A stretch of DNA of 64,000 nt from Paulinella micropora (lineage: Eukaryota > Cercozoa > Imbricatea > Euglyphida > Paulinellidae). The notes under the pieces are model-generated. The model worked only from the letters and a program-made list of their open reading frames with translations. It was not told where the DNA came from and did not search any database. The position numbers and the translations under genes are program-made. The stretch covers positions 1 to 64,000 of the forward strand of contig WBZZ01004624.1 of assembly GCA_019918135.1 (NCBI GenBank), read 5' to 3'. Below are positions 41,802-52,170 of the stretch, piece after piece. Each line of letters starts with the position of its first letter. Position 1 is the stretch's first letter.

Positions 41802-42884
41802 TTAGCGAAGCAAATACTTGCTAGGAATCCCGCGCTCCTCAAAGAATCGGATTGCGTCGGAGTTGTTATCCCGGAGGAGCCTAAGGCTTTTGACACGCAT
41901 TTCAAACTCTGGAGTGTCGATCTGTACCAGACCTTGCGGTTCCTCCAGAGTGTACAAGTGTAGATCTTCACCCAGGACTTCCTTGCCCAAAGTGGCCTCT
42001 AGCTCCAGATCGGTTTCATAATCTTCACCGTGTCCCCAGGCATTCTTACGAACGAGGTACAAGAATAAATGTGCTAAGGGCAGGTTTGTGCTATTTAGTT
42101 TGCATCGGGGAAGCCGTGCGCAGACGACTCTGACCACTTCGCTGTAGATATGTGTTCCGTTCACGTTGCTGAATCTGTCTAGGACATCCGGATCAGCTGG
42201 TTGTAATATTTGCGCAACTGCCTGCCTGAGCGCCGCAAGTGCCTCCTCGTTTGCACGCGCAACTCTTGCCGCGGCCGCGGCCTCTGCAGCGGCCGAGTCG
42301 GCATCCTCCTCGTCCCCCACGAGCGTGGAGTTTAGGTATTGGTCTCGTACTTGCTTTGCGTTCAGGGTTAACGACCTTGCCAGCTTCTCACAAAACACCC
42401 TTGCCTGCTCGTTCATGAGCCGCGACCAGCGTGGGTCTCCCTTGCAAGTAGAACCCGCGGGGTGCTGCGCGCGATCCTCTGGGGCTTCAATGTCCTCTGC
42501 GGTAAGCACGGGGGCCGCGCCTATCAAGAGCTTCCGGCGTTTCATGGCGTTTTGTTGTTCCAATCTAGTAATGGTTAGCTGCTGTTTTAGCGCCAAGTCT
42601 TGGGCTTGGAGCGCCACGTCCTTTGCTTGGAGCGCCACTTCCGTCAGTGCCAGTCGAGCATTCTGTTGAGTGATGATTGCCTCTTTGGCCTCCAGTAGTT
42701 TTTCCAGCTGCGTGATCACTGTAGTCTTGAGGGCCAAACATTCTTCCATTGCAGGGTCGCAAAAGCCCCTTAATCCCGCTCGCATTGAATCGCGCAATAC
42801 GGGGCTTAACTCTTGCCGGCGTACTGGCAGTGCCCGTTCAAGTGCCTCGTCGCCTGCGGATGCCCTAGTAGCTATATTGGCCAT
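41802..42884 (-). CDS. Coiled-coil protein, 361 aa
   Basis: Intact frame with ATG at 42884 (MANIATRASAGDEALERALP). Residues ~50-105 form a coiled coil with a repeated VALQAKD unit. A Lys/Arg patch follows, then SRLMNEQARVFCEKLARSL, an Ala-rich helix, and a C-terminal domain with HIYSEVVRVVCARLPRCKL. A partial paralogue of the LELEATLGKEVLGEDLHLYT region occurs at 52918-53010. The upstream gene (43391-43065) may be its N-terminal half, as the frames between them are nearly continuous. Function unknown. Confidence 0.55.
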   Translation of the reverse strand: MANIATRASAGDEALERALPVRRQELSPVLRDSMRAGLRGFCDPAMEECLALKTTVITQLEKLLEAKEAIITQQNARLALTEVALQAKDVALQAQDLALKQQLTITRLEQQNAMKRRKLLIGAAPVLTAEDIEAPEDRAQHPAGSTCKGDPRWSRLMNEQARVFCEKLARSLTLNAKQVRDQYLNSTLVGDEEDADSAAAEAAAAARVARANEEALAALRQAVAQILQPADPDVLDRFSNVNGTHIYSEVVRVVCARLPRCKLNSTNLPLAHLFLYLVRKNAWGHGEDYETDLELEATLGKEVLGEDLHLYTLEEPQGLVQIDTPEFEMRVKSLRLLRDNNSDAIRFFEERGIPSKYLLR

Positions 42885-43064
42885 TTCCGCTTCTTGCAAC
42901 GCGGATGGTCAAAATGACTTAGAATAGTCAGCAATCCGCGAAAGTTCGTACAAGCCACGCTTCGCTTTTCTCCCGCGCTTACTTCGGTCGCGGGTGCCAC
43001 TTTACCCCGGTCGGCCCGCTAGCTCTTGTACGGAAAGGAAAAGAATTTCACGGGAAATGGTAGG

Positions 43065-43391
43065 TCAACCCCCGGGGTGGCACCCGGGATCGCTTTCCTC
43101 AAGTTCGGTGTTTGTTACTCGCCCAATCTTGAGTGCCACCTGGCACCACTTTTTTCTGGCAGACTCTTCAGAACATTCGGTAAAGCTTCCAATGGCATCA
43201 GAAATGCAGAAAAACCCGTTGGCGGAGCGCCTGACTTTTGCAAAGTCTTCGGGGCTTAATTGCATAAGCAATTTGTTTTCGTCAAACACATGCTGAAAGT
43301 TATCGCTGTCGACTTGGGCAATCATGTTTGCCTCCGACGAAAAAGCTGCCGAGGCGCTGGTAATGGTTTGGTTTGGGGGTTGAGTAAACAT
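43065..43391 (-). CDS. Possible KilA/BRO-type N-terminal domain
   Basis: MFTQPPNQTITSASAAFSSE leads to NGFFCISDAIGSFTECSEES followed by ARKKWCQVAL. This resembles the 'x-S-D-x-I ... A-x-x-W' core of KilA-N/BRO proteins found in large DNA viruses and some protists. After the PG-rich point at ~43080 the frame meets a TGA, then resumes (PTISREILFLSVQELAGRPG), which fits the later part of such domains. Probably one decayed gene with the coiled-coil protein downstream. Assignment by residue pattern only. Confidence 0.35.
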   Translation of the reverse strand: MFTQPPNQTITSASAAFSSEANMIAQVDSDNFQHVFDENKLLMQLSPEDFAKVRRSANGFFCISDAIGSFTECSEESARKKWCQVALKIGRVTNTELEESDPGCHPGG

Positions 43392-44337
43392 TTTTGGGTC
43401 TTTCTCTTGAGGCTTTGAAAAATGACTAGGGAATCCTTTTAAGTACCTGAAAAAGAAATAGAAGGGGAGGGTTAAGAATATTCCGCTCCCCCCCCTCCCT
43501 CCCCCTCCCCTTTTTCTTCAAACAGGATTTTTCTCTTTCTCTCTCTCTTCTTTTTTGCACCAAATTTGCCGCTAAATTTGCGTATGTGTGTGCGCCTAGA
43601 ATGATATGGCCGAAAAAGGCAGTATTGCCAAAAAAGCCTGGAAACGCTGCCTTTTTCAGCCACATCACATGCACAAACTGCCATGCCGCCATATTTAGCT
43701 CCAATCAACGGTTCGTCCCGGCTTTTTACTTTTTTGGCACCGGGGCGCCCCTTGTATCTAAAAACCCTTTCTGCCACCCTCCCCTTTCCAGTTTCCTGAG
43801 CCCAGGGGGCTCAAAGAGCAGGGGAAGAGGGAGGGGAAGGGCGCAGAAGCTACAATATAAATAAATACATGAAACGCCTCTCTCCATCTCTTCCCTTCTC
43901 CCTTGTCGAGACTTTTTGAGCAACCTTTTTTGTGTACTTTATTGGCTTCTCCCTCTCCCTCTCCTAGTTTTCGGTGCCAAGTGTAAGACCGTCGAGCTTT
44001 AATACAAAAATCTTTATCGCACTTTTTGGGCGCCCCCCTGCCCCGTCCTTCTCCCTTTCTTAGTTCTCAGTGCCAAGATTAAACTTTGTCAGGATTTTTT
44101 TCATTACTTTTTTTTGTGTACATTCTTAGCGCGCCCACCGCCCCCCCCCCCCCCCTTCCCACTCCCGCCCCCGATTCTCAGACACAATCAGTGCTTCCTC
44201 CTCCCTTCCTCTTCCCTTTCCCTTTTCTAGTGGGGAAGGGGAAAGATGAGGGGGGGGGGGAAAGGGGTGAGAGTTTGACGATGGGGGTACAAAAGGCGCG
44301 AAAAGAGAGTGACCTCTTACAGTACGAACATTTGTAA
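43392..44337. other. Repeat zone
   Basis: An R3 hairpin element (43550-43690), reversed 3'-end modules at ~43965-44030 and 44060-44110, C and G runs, and polypyrimidine spacers. No gene seen. Confidence 0.55.
43550..43690. repeat. R3 hairpin element, copy 3
   Basis: Arms TGATATGGCCGAAAAAGGCA (43602-43621) and CTGCCTTTTTCAGCCACATC (43647-43666). Confidence 0.8.
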
Positions 44338-44650
44338 ATGGCAGCGAGTGCCAAGGAGAGCGACAGCGCCGTCTCGCTGACGCTTACTGCGTCACAGCAT
44401 GGCGCAGATGGCTTTTTGCATCTAAGCCTGCGCGAGGCAGGCCGCTGTTTAGAGGTTGAAGCGACGACCCGAGAATGTGGCGCTCGTATTGGAAGCACCG
44501 AGCCCGGCGCGCAGGCCCATTGGCAGGGCAGCATTCGAGCCGAAGGCGACGTGGACGAAGAAGAGTTGCGCGCCGCGGTCTCTTCGTTGAGCTCGGGTCT
44601 CCTCTGGACGTCTCTGCTTTTTTTTCAATGCTATCTCCAGCGGGCAGCTT

Positions 44651-44652
<2 letters not shown>
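44338..44652 (+). CDS. Hypothetical protein, ~104 aa, interrupted by poly(A)
   Basis: ATG 44338 (MAASAKESDSAVSLTLTASQ) through LHLSLREAGRCLEVEA. The frame closes at 44652 just before 37 consecutive A. A possible continuation (ALRLRPCKEPAKGFVLVWAG) lies beyond the A run to ~44852. Family unknown. Confidence 0.35.
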
Positions 44653-44654
<2 letters not shown>

Positions 44655-44685
<31 letters not shown>

Positions 44686-44691
44686 CTCAAA
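44655..44691. repeat. Run of 37 adenines
   Basis: Uninterrupted A37 between GCTTAGC and TGCTCAAAG. No target duplication is obvious, so it may be a homopolymer expansion rather than a retroposed tail. Confidence 0.9.
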
Positions 44692-44883
44692 GACAGTATG
44701 GTTGTGAATTAGGCAACGGCGAGGCACTGCGGTTGCGGCCTTGCAAGGAGCCAGCCAAAGGGTTCGTCCTTGTCTGGGCTGGTCTCCGCGTGACTTTGCG
44801 CCCACAGACACGTGAGGGCGAGGCGCGGGTACATTTCGCAAAGAAACGATAAAAAACAGACAAACGACTTTTCTCTTATTGCC

Positions 44884-45618
44884 TGTTTTTGACAGGAGCT
44901 GGCCGAACTGCGTCTGGAGGTAGCGCGCCTGCGCGCCCTACAGGAGCGAGCGGCGGTTGAAATCTATGTACTGGACGCAAAAATGTTTGAGTGCTTTGGC
45001 TGGACGAGCCAGAGCGCGGCCTTTGAATCCTGGAAGAACCAATATCCGAATGCACGGCGTGGCGAGGGCACAATCCTGCCTCCTCCAGGTCCGGCATTGT
45101 ATCCTGCCGGTGCCGACAGCGATGCGGTGCTGTGCTTCCGTCCCTCGAACGGAGGGGTGTGTCACTTGCAAGGAACGCTTTATGGCAAAGGGCCCGGCAT
45201 GGTGACGACGGTATCGCGCACCACGATTGCGAACACACGTGTTCTCGAAGTAAGCAGCACTCTCTTAGTTTTACCGCCGGCAGTCCGCCCTAGCCAGCTG
45301 TGGCTGTATCGTCTCTGCCAGAGGCCCAAGTCGGCAAACTTGTTTTTTGAATCAACGTACATCAGCAGCGAAAGAGAATTGTCAGGCTGGTACGGTTCTT
45401 TTATGCCATACTCCTCTATACACAGAGATCGCTACGAGGTATTGCCCGATGGTAATGTGAAGCTGGTCTGGGTGATAACTTGCGATAATGAAGAAGACGA
45501 GCCACAAGCAGTAAAGATATTACAAGACAGACAAACAGGAATGTACGTCTGCTTTGCCAACGGCGCGCCGAGCTGGGTGGTGGGCACTGTGCTAGTCAGA
45601 AAACAGGAAGGACAGTGA
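44884..45618 (+). CDS. Hypothetical protein with N-terminal coiled coil, ~240 aa
   Basis: The long frame starts at an internal Met (44983), but the upstream codons are coding-like (ELAELRLEVARLRALQERAA), a leucine-zipper-like coiled coil, so the gene starts further left, perhaps near the poly(A) region. The body includes MFECFGWTSQSAAFESWKNQ and GWYGSFMPYSSIHRDRYEVL. Its 3' part is duplicated at 60236-60490. No family recognised. Confidence 0.5.
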
Positions 45619-46219
45619 GCAAAAAAGACTTCACGGCTTCCGGTGCACAGCCAAAAAAGGCACGTTCCACCGGAAAAGCCTGGAAGCTGGGGTAACATAT
45701 GTTTTCCCGCGGAAAAAACGCGCGCCGAAGTTTTTTTGTTGTGCAAAGGACAAGTCTTGCGCACTCCCTCCCCCTTCGGAGGGAGCGAGAAGATAAGAGG
45801 GAGGGGGGAAGAGAACGGGGGCGCCCCTCTCTCTCCCCCCTCGTCCCTCTTCCCTCCCTCTCCCCTTTTTTCGAGCAGGAGGATTTTTCTCTTTCTCTGT
45901 CTCTCTTCTTTTTTTCGCACAAGATTTGTCGCCAAATTTGCGTGTGCGCCTGGAAACGCTGCCTTTTCAGCCATATCACATGCACAGACCGCCGAGCCGC
46001 CTTCGCTAAAAGCGCCATCAAGAAAATTACCAAAAAATCCGCCAGAACTCGTTCAGCCGGAGTCTCGACAAGGGAGAAGGGGGGGGGGGAGGGGGGGGGG
46101 GCTCTGTCTTAACTACAAACTCCGTCTAAGTCATACGACGAATGACTTCTCCAATGAGGAGGCGCACTCTCTGGGACAGTTGCCCAAGCCTAAGACTGTC
46201 GAAATTTAATAAAAAAAAT
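45619..46219. other. Repeat zone
   Basis: A block shared with 62020-62180 (from AAAAAGGCACGTTCCACCGG through GTTTTCCCGCGGAAAAAACG), a degenerate R3 element (45905-46035) that has lost its left hairpin arm, G runs, and a reversed 3'-end module (46185-46235) after the stop of the next minus-strand gene. Confidence 0.55.
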
Positions 46220-46513
46220 TTATACTTTTTCAGCGCGCCCCTCACCCTCCCCTCTGTCGAGACACCTAGAAGACGCGCCCCCCTCTGGCGACAGGCTGAT
46301 CCAAACCAGTTCGGGTGCAAAGCGTCTAGGCATGGTGTTCGCGTCGGGTATGGTATAAGTGTACAGGGAAACTTTTAACTTCATCCAGGATATGAGGCCC
46401 AGGCGGCAGTTCCAATGGATTTCTTCCAGCTCGCATTTCTTGCTGGGGCACGGCGCGTCTGCTACGAGATTGCGCTGCTTCACACTTTCCTTAAATAAGT
46501 TTCTTATATCCAT
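46220..46513 (-). CDS. Hypothetical protein, 97 aa, duplicated
   Basis: Intact frame MDIRNLFKESVKQRNLVADA with CPSKKCELEEIHWNC, a possible small metal-binding cluster. A near-identical copy at 62421-62752 has lost one base. The last ~25 codons run into the 3'-end module (GEGEGRAEKV), so the real C-terminus may be earlier. Family unknown. Confidence 0.5.
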   Translation of the reverse strand: MDIRNLFKESVKQRNLVADAPCPSKKCELEEIHWNCRLGLISWMKLKVSLYTYTIPDANTMPRRFAPELVWISLSPEGGASSRCLDRGEGEGRAEKV

Positions 46514-47060
46514 GCTGACAAAAAAAAAGAACGACGAAGTAATAGGAAGCGCCGCTCGTCTGTGCCTTAAAAGAGAGATTACTTTTTTGATTTGAAAAGA
46601 GATTTTCTGTACAATTGAGGGGGTGCGCAGAAAGAGAAAAGGAGGAAGCTCCCTCCCTTCTCTTCCTCGTACACCTTAAGCTCGACGGGGCGCGATCCGA
46701 ACCCCCCCCCCCCCCCCCCCCCCTTGCATCAAAAGATTCTTTCTGCCACCCTCCCCTGCCCCTTCCTTCTCCCTCTCTCAGTTCTCAGATAAGAGGCACA
46801 GATAGATAGTGCTTGTCCCTCCCCCCCCCCCCTCCCCCCCGCTCCTTTGCTCTTCCGTCCCCTGTTCGTAGACAGAATGCCCCTTCTCCCAGGGTGCCCC
46901 CTTGCGCTCTCTCTTTTGAACTTGTCTTGTGCCTTCCCTCCTCTCTACTTCCCCTTGTCCCCCGCTATCCATCCCCCTTCCTTCGTCCCTTGTTTGCGCG
47001 TGCAAACGCGTTCCGAATTTTTTTTTCCACTTTTCATATTTTTCCTATTTCCGTAGATCT
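46240..47060. repeat. Segmental duplication, copy A (partner 62480-63080)
   Basis: From within the 97-aa gene through GCTCGACGGGGCGCGA (46697) and again from CTTGTCTTGTGCCTTCCC (46921), the two loci match closely. Copy A has about 214 extra bases (46708-46920) of C-run and polypyrimidine DNA. Confidence 0.8.
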
Positions 47061-47579
47061 TGCAGAGGGAAGAGGCAGGGGCGCGCTAAGAACATACCAA
47101 AAAGAATCACGCAAAAACAGAAATCCCTGACAAAGTTTTATTATTGGCACTGAGAACAGGGAGCGGGAGAGGGAAAGGGCAGGGGGAGGGGGCCGCGCCA
47201 AGAAAACGTAATTTACGCTGAATTAAAGCTCGACAGGGCATTGCAATTGACACTTGCAACTGCACTCAGGCTGCCGCAGCATCCGGCCCACTCGACGGTC
47301 CTACACTTGAGCACTGAAAACTAGGAGCGGATGACCGTGCTCCAGCACGACCCTGCGCGAATGGTACTGCCCCCGTGGTCAATGTGCTAGGAGGACAAGA
47401 GCCTCACTACCCCGACTGCGTCCTGTCCGTGCCATAGCTCGGCCACTGTGCGCAGGGTCAGAAAAATATGAACAGAGGGGAGGGGTTTAGTGGAGACGTT
47501 GCATGTATTTATTTCTTTTGCAGCTTCTGCGCCCTTCCCCTCTCCCTTCCCCCTGCTCCTTGAGCCTCCGGAACGGCCG
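47060..47579. other. Repeat zone with two forward 3'-end modules
   Basis: Modules at ~47115-47155 and 47210-47250, and a copy of the CATAGCTCGGCCACTGTGCG unit (~47433). No gene seen. Confidence 0.5.
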
Positions 47580-48730
47580 GTTCATTTGGCGCCAAATTGT
47601 GCCGTCCGGAGGTAGGGTGCGTGATACGGCTGAAAAAGGCAGTACGTCTTAGCTTTCCCGGGGAAACAGCCATAAGCACCAATTTGGCGCCAAAATCTAC
47701 TTTGCGCAAAAAGAAAATTATACACAGACGCCCCAACGCCGCCGTGAGGAAGACGTCCTCCCCCTCCTTCTCACTCTCGTCGCCCCTCTCACTTTCGTCG
47801 CCCCTCTCACTTTCGTCGCCCCTCTCACCTTCGTCGCCCCGCTCCCCTTTGCTCTGCACCTCCCTGCCTCTAGGGAAGGTGAGAGGGCCGAAAAACATTT
47901 TCGTGTGAGTAAACGGCGTACCGTTTCTCCCTGCGGGAAAACGTCCGATTTCTCTGCTAGCCTCCAGAACGGCCGGTTCATTTGGCGCCAAATTGTGCCG
48001 TCCGGAGGTAGGGTGCGTGATACGGTTGAAAAAGGCAGTACGTCTTAGCCTCCCCGGGGAAACAGCCGTAAGCGCCAATTTGGCGCCAAAATCTACTTGC
48101 GCAAAAAGAAAATCACACAGAGACGCCCCAACGCCGCCGTGAGGAAGACGTCCCCCCCCTCCCTCTCACTCTCGTCGCCCCTCTCACTCTCGTCGCCCCT
48201 CTCACTCTCGTCGCCCCTCTCACTTTCGTCGCCCCTCTCACTTTCGTCGCCCCTCTCACTTTCGTCGCCCCGCTCCCCTTTGCTCTGCACCTCCCTGCCT
48301 CTAGGGAAGGTGAGAGGACCGAAAAACATTTTCGTGTGAGTAAAAGGCGTACCGTTTCTCCCCGCGGGAAAACGTCCGATTTCTCTGCTAGCCTCCGGAA
48401 CGGCCGGTTCATTTGGCGCCAAATTGTGCCGTCCGGAGGTAGGTGCGTGATACGGTTGAAAAAGGCAATACGTCTTAGCCTTCCCGGGGAAACAGCCGTA
48501 AGCGCCAATTTGGCGCCAAAATCTACTTGCGCAAAAAGAAAATCACACACAGACGCCCCAACGCCGCCGTGAGGAAGACGTCCTCACCCTCCCTCTCACT
48601 CTCGTCGCCCCTCTCACTTTCGTCGCCCCTCTCACCTTCGTCGCCCCTCTCACCTTTGTCCTCTGATTATTCCTCCCCCTCCCCTCGTCCCTTGTTTGCG
48701 CGTGCAAACGCGTTCCGAAAAAAATTGTTG
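47575..48730. repeat. R1 tandem repeat, three units with paired TTTGGCGCCAAA palindromes
   Basis: Units begin at 47585, 47981 and 48412. Each has two TTTGGCGCCAAA sites 97-98 bp apart (47585/47683, 47981/48079, 48412/48509), then an 18-bp minisatellite (CGTCGCCCCTCTCACTCT type), then a spacer ending CTAGCCTCCGGAACGGCCGG. The periods (396 and 431 bp) differ by about two 18-bp units. A fourth unit is split by the transposon (22609-22650 plus 33350-33545). Confidence 0.92.
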
Positions 48731-48904
48731 CTTTCCACTTTTCATATTTATCCTATTTCCGCATATCCTTGCAGAGGGGAGAGGCACAGGGAAGGAGGAG
48801 CAGGGGCGCGCCAAGAAAATGTAATTTACGCTGAATTAACCTCTTTCCTCCCCTTCCCTCTGCCTTCCTCCTGCCTCTATCCTCCCCCCGTCCATTTGCT
48901 AGCC

Positions 48905-51130
48905 CCGGGTGCCAAGCCTAAGACTGTCGAAATTTAATTCAGCGTAGATTGTACGTTTTTAGCGCGCCACTTCCCCCTCCCTCTCCCTGCTGCTCCTCCT
49001 TCTCGGGTGGGCACACAAGAAAGGAGTGGTGTGTTGCTCGTTCTCAGACAGGTGCATGGATCGAGGGGGTGTGGCATAAACCCCCCCCCCCCCCCCTGCC
49101 CACTCTCCTAGTAGTTCTCGGACGGGGATTTGGCTCGTCCCGTCTCCCCTCCCCTTCCCTCTCTCTTCCGCCTCTCCATCTCTCCTCCGCCTTCCCTCTC
49201 TCTTCCGCCTCTCCATCTCTCCTCCGCCTTCCCTCTCACCGCTGCTCCTCTCTCTTTCCTCCCCGTTCCTTTTGTCGTCCCCCCTCCTTCTATCCTATCC
49301 CCGTCCAATTGTTAGCCCTTGGGTGCCAAAGCCTAAGACTGTCGAAATTTAATTAAAAAAAGTATTTTTCAGCGCGCCCCCTCCACCCTCCCTCTCCTTG
49401 CCGCCTTCCCTCTCACCGCTGCTCCTTCTTCTCAGACGGACGCACAAGGGGGGGAGGGGTCTGCTGTTCGTTCTCAGACAGGTGCATGGATTGGGGGGCA
49501 TGAAACCCTCCCCCGCCCCTCTCTCCTAGTAGTTCTCGGACAGGTTTAGCTCATTCCGTCTTCCTCTCCCCCCCCCCCCCCTTCCCCCTTCCCTTTTTCC
49601 TTCCCATTCCCTCTGCCTTCCCCCCTCCCTCTATCCTCTCTGTCCATTTGTAACCCCCCGGATGCCGAGCCTAAGACGGTGGAAATTTAATTTTAAAAAA
49701 TTGTACTTTTTCAGCGCGCCCCTCACCCTCCCCTCTGTCTTCCTCCCTCCCTCTAGTCTCCCCACGCCCATTTGCTAGCCCCCCCCCCCCCCCCCGAGTG
49801 CCAAGCTTAAGACGGTCGGAATTTAATTCAGCGTAGATTGTACTTTTTTCAGTGCGCCCTTTTCTTTCCCCGCTGCTCGTTCTTCTCCGATGGGCACACG
49901 AGGAAGAAGGGACGTGTTCGTTCTCAGACAGGTGCACGGGTTGGGGGGGGGGGGGGCATGAAAACCCTCCCTATCCCCTCTCTTTCTCTCAGTAGTTCTC
50001 GGGCGGGGGTTTAGCTCATTCCGTCTTCCTCTCACCCCCCTCCCCCTGCTGCTTGAGCCCCCCTGGGCTCAGGGGAGGGAAGGGAGAAGGGCGGAAGAAA
50101 GGATTTCGGGATGCAAGGGGGGGAGGTGCCAAGGGGGGGGGGGGGGGCGCCGCCCCCCCCTGCAGATTCGGCTCAGTGGTATTTTCTTAGTTTTTGTTCG
50201 GTTTCGCCCCTGTTCTTTGAGACCCCCCCGGGCTCAAGGGGCTCAGGTGGAGGGAAGACAGGGGGGGTGTCCCCCTTCCCTCTCTCTTCCGCCTCCCCGT
50301 CTCTCTTCCGCCTTCCCTATGTCTTGCCCCCTCCTTCTATCCTACCCCCGTCCATTTGCTAGTTGCTAGCCCTCGGGTGCCCAAGCCTAAGACTGTCGAA
50401 ATTTAATTCAGCGTAGATTGTACTTTTGCAGCGCACGAAGAAGGAGGGGCGTGCTCGTTCTCAGACATGTTCATGGGGTTGGGGGGCATGAAAATCCTCC
50501 CCCGCCCCTCTCTCCAAATAGTTCTTGGACGGGGGTTTTGCTCATTCCGTCTTCCTCCCCCTCTCCCCTCTTCTTCCCTCTGTCTTCCCTCTCTCCTCTT
50601 TCTTCCATCTGTCGTCCCCCTTCCCTCTGTCTTCCCCCTCACTCTTTCCTCCTCTTTCCTCTGCCTTTCCCCCTCCCTTTATCCTCCACCCATCCATTTG
50701 CTACCCCCCCGGGTGCCAAGCCTAAGACGGTCAAAATTTAATTCAAAAATTTTGTACTTTTTAAACGCGTCCCACCCCCTCCCTCTCTTTCCCGCCTTCC
50801 CTCTCCCCTACTGCTCCTTCTTCTCAGACGGTGCACGAGGGGGGAAAGGGGTGTGCTGCTCGTTCTCAGATAGGTGCATAGATCGGGGGGGGGGGGGGAG
50901 GCATGAAAACCCCTCCCCGCCCCTCTCTCTTCCTAGTAGTTCTCGGACGGGGGTTTTGTCGCATCCTCTCTCCCTTCCCCCTCTCGTCGGGTTTTCCCTC
51001 TCTCATCCCCTTCCCTCAGCCTTCCCCCCTGCCTCTATCCTCCCCTTGTCCATTTGCTATTCCCCCCCCCCCTCGGGTGCCAAGCCTAAGACTGTCGAAA
51101 TTTAATAAAAGAAATTTGTACTTTTTCAGC
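48905..51130. repeat. R4 tandem array, ~350-bp units
   Basis: Each unit starts with the reversed 3'-end module (GCCTAAGACTGTCGAAATTT, then AATTCAGCGTAGATTGTAC and GCGCGCC) at about 48905, 49320, 49665, 49795, 50380, 50715 and 51075. It contains CGTTCTCAGACAGGTGCATG, a G run, and TAGTAGTTCTCGGACGGGG, followed by polypyrimidine spacer. A single separate unit is at 62160-62440. No gene: frames such as Ser/Leu/Pro runs are compositional. Confidence 0.8.
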
Positions 51131-51825
51131 GCGCCCCCCCCTCTCCCCCTCACACATGTGCCGCGGGCTGCCCTTTCTCCCTTCCCAGCTGCCTGCCGGT
51201 CTCTGGGGGGTTCCCCTCCTCAAGATTTCAATCCGATCTGCAAAATGTTGACACCCTCTCCCTCTCTTAGTTCTCAGTGCCAAGATTAAAATTTTGTCAG
51301 TGATTTCTTTTCGCGTGATTTTTTCTTGTACATTCTTAGCGCGCCCCTACCCTCCCCTCTCTTTCTTCTCTCTCTCAGTGATACGATCAAACCTTGGGAG
51401 TGATATAGCTAAAAAAGGCAGTTCTACCGGAAAAACCTGGAAGCACTGCCTTTTCCGGTCTCTTTCCGCGGGGTTTTAGCGGTCGTTTTCCCGCGGAAGA
51501 AAAACGCGCGCCAAATTTTTTTTTGGTTGTGCAAATGACAAGTCCTGCGCACTCCCTCCCTCTTCCCTCTTTCTCTTTCTTCTTTTTTTTGCACAAAATT
51601 TGTCGCCAAATTTGCGTCTGTGTGCGCCTGGAATGATATGGCTGAAAAAGGCAGTATTGCCAGAAAGGCTGGAAACGCTGCGTTTCTCGGCCATATCGCG
51701 TGAACAGACCGCCAAGCCGCCATATTCTGCGTCATCAAGAAAATACCAAAGGGAGAAGGAGGGCACCTCTTCCCTCTCTCTCCAGCTTTAATAACAAAAT
51801 TTCGCACTTTCTTAGGAGAAAGATG
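51131..51825. other. Repeat zone
   Basis: A reversed 3'-end module (51265-51345), a variant hairpin (51400-51460), an R3 hairpin element (51590-51750) and a fragment ending GATTTCAATCCGATCTG (51224-51240) shared with 53005. No gene seen. Confidence 0.5.
51590..51750. repeat. R3 hairpin element, copy 4
   Basis: Arms GATATGGCTGAAAAAGGCAG (51635-51654) and CTGCGTTTCTCGGCCATATC (51678-51697). Confidence 0.8.
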
Positions 51826-52170
51826 CGTCCACTGTTTTTCTCGCACGGGGCCGGGTTGCTGACGCGACAGGACCTAGCGCCGCTGCTGCGGACGTCGAGA
51901 AGCCTGGCAGCAGCAGCTGCGTGCCTACCTGCCTACCTGTTGCCGCGCCTGCACCCCGGCGCTGCGCCTGTTCGCGAGACCGGGCGCGCTCGGGGCCCAA
52001 GAGTTTTCTTTCCATAGCTTCCGGCTCCAATCCTATCTGAACCCCGTACTTTCCGCTAACGTGTGGCCCTATGCGCGCCCGTGGTTTGAGGGCATTGCCA
52101 AGATTAAAAAAATTCGTCTAGCTTTTAATAAACCAAAAAATCTTTTTCGCACGTTGTCCAGTAAATTTAG
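51823..52170 (+). CDS. Hypothetical protein, duplicated, frameshifted
   Basis: ATG 51823 (MRPLFFSHGAGLLTRQDLAP, then LLRTSRSLAAAAACLP), a hydrophobic Ala/Leu N-terminus. After a one-base change near 51990 it continues ALGAQEFSFHSFRLQSYLNP and ANVWPYARPWFEGIAKI. A copy of the first two thirds is at 59400-59600. Preceded by a 3'-module-like AGCTTTAATAACAAAATTTC. Family unknown. Confidence 0.4.

Noticed and set aside
44655..44691. Poly(A) run as the tail of a processed pseudogene
   Set aside because: No target duplication or upstream cDNA-like sequence; coding-like sequence continues on both sides.
47755..48660. CRISPR-like array of 18-bp repeats
   Set aside because: Units are adjacent with no unique spacers, in a eukaryotic minisatellite.
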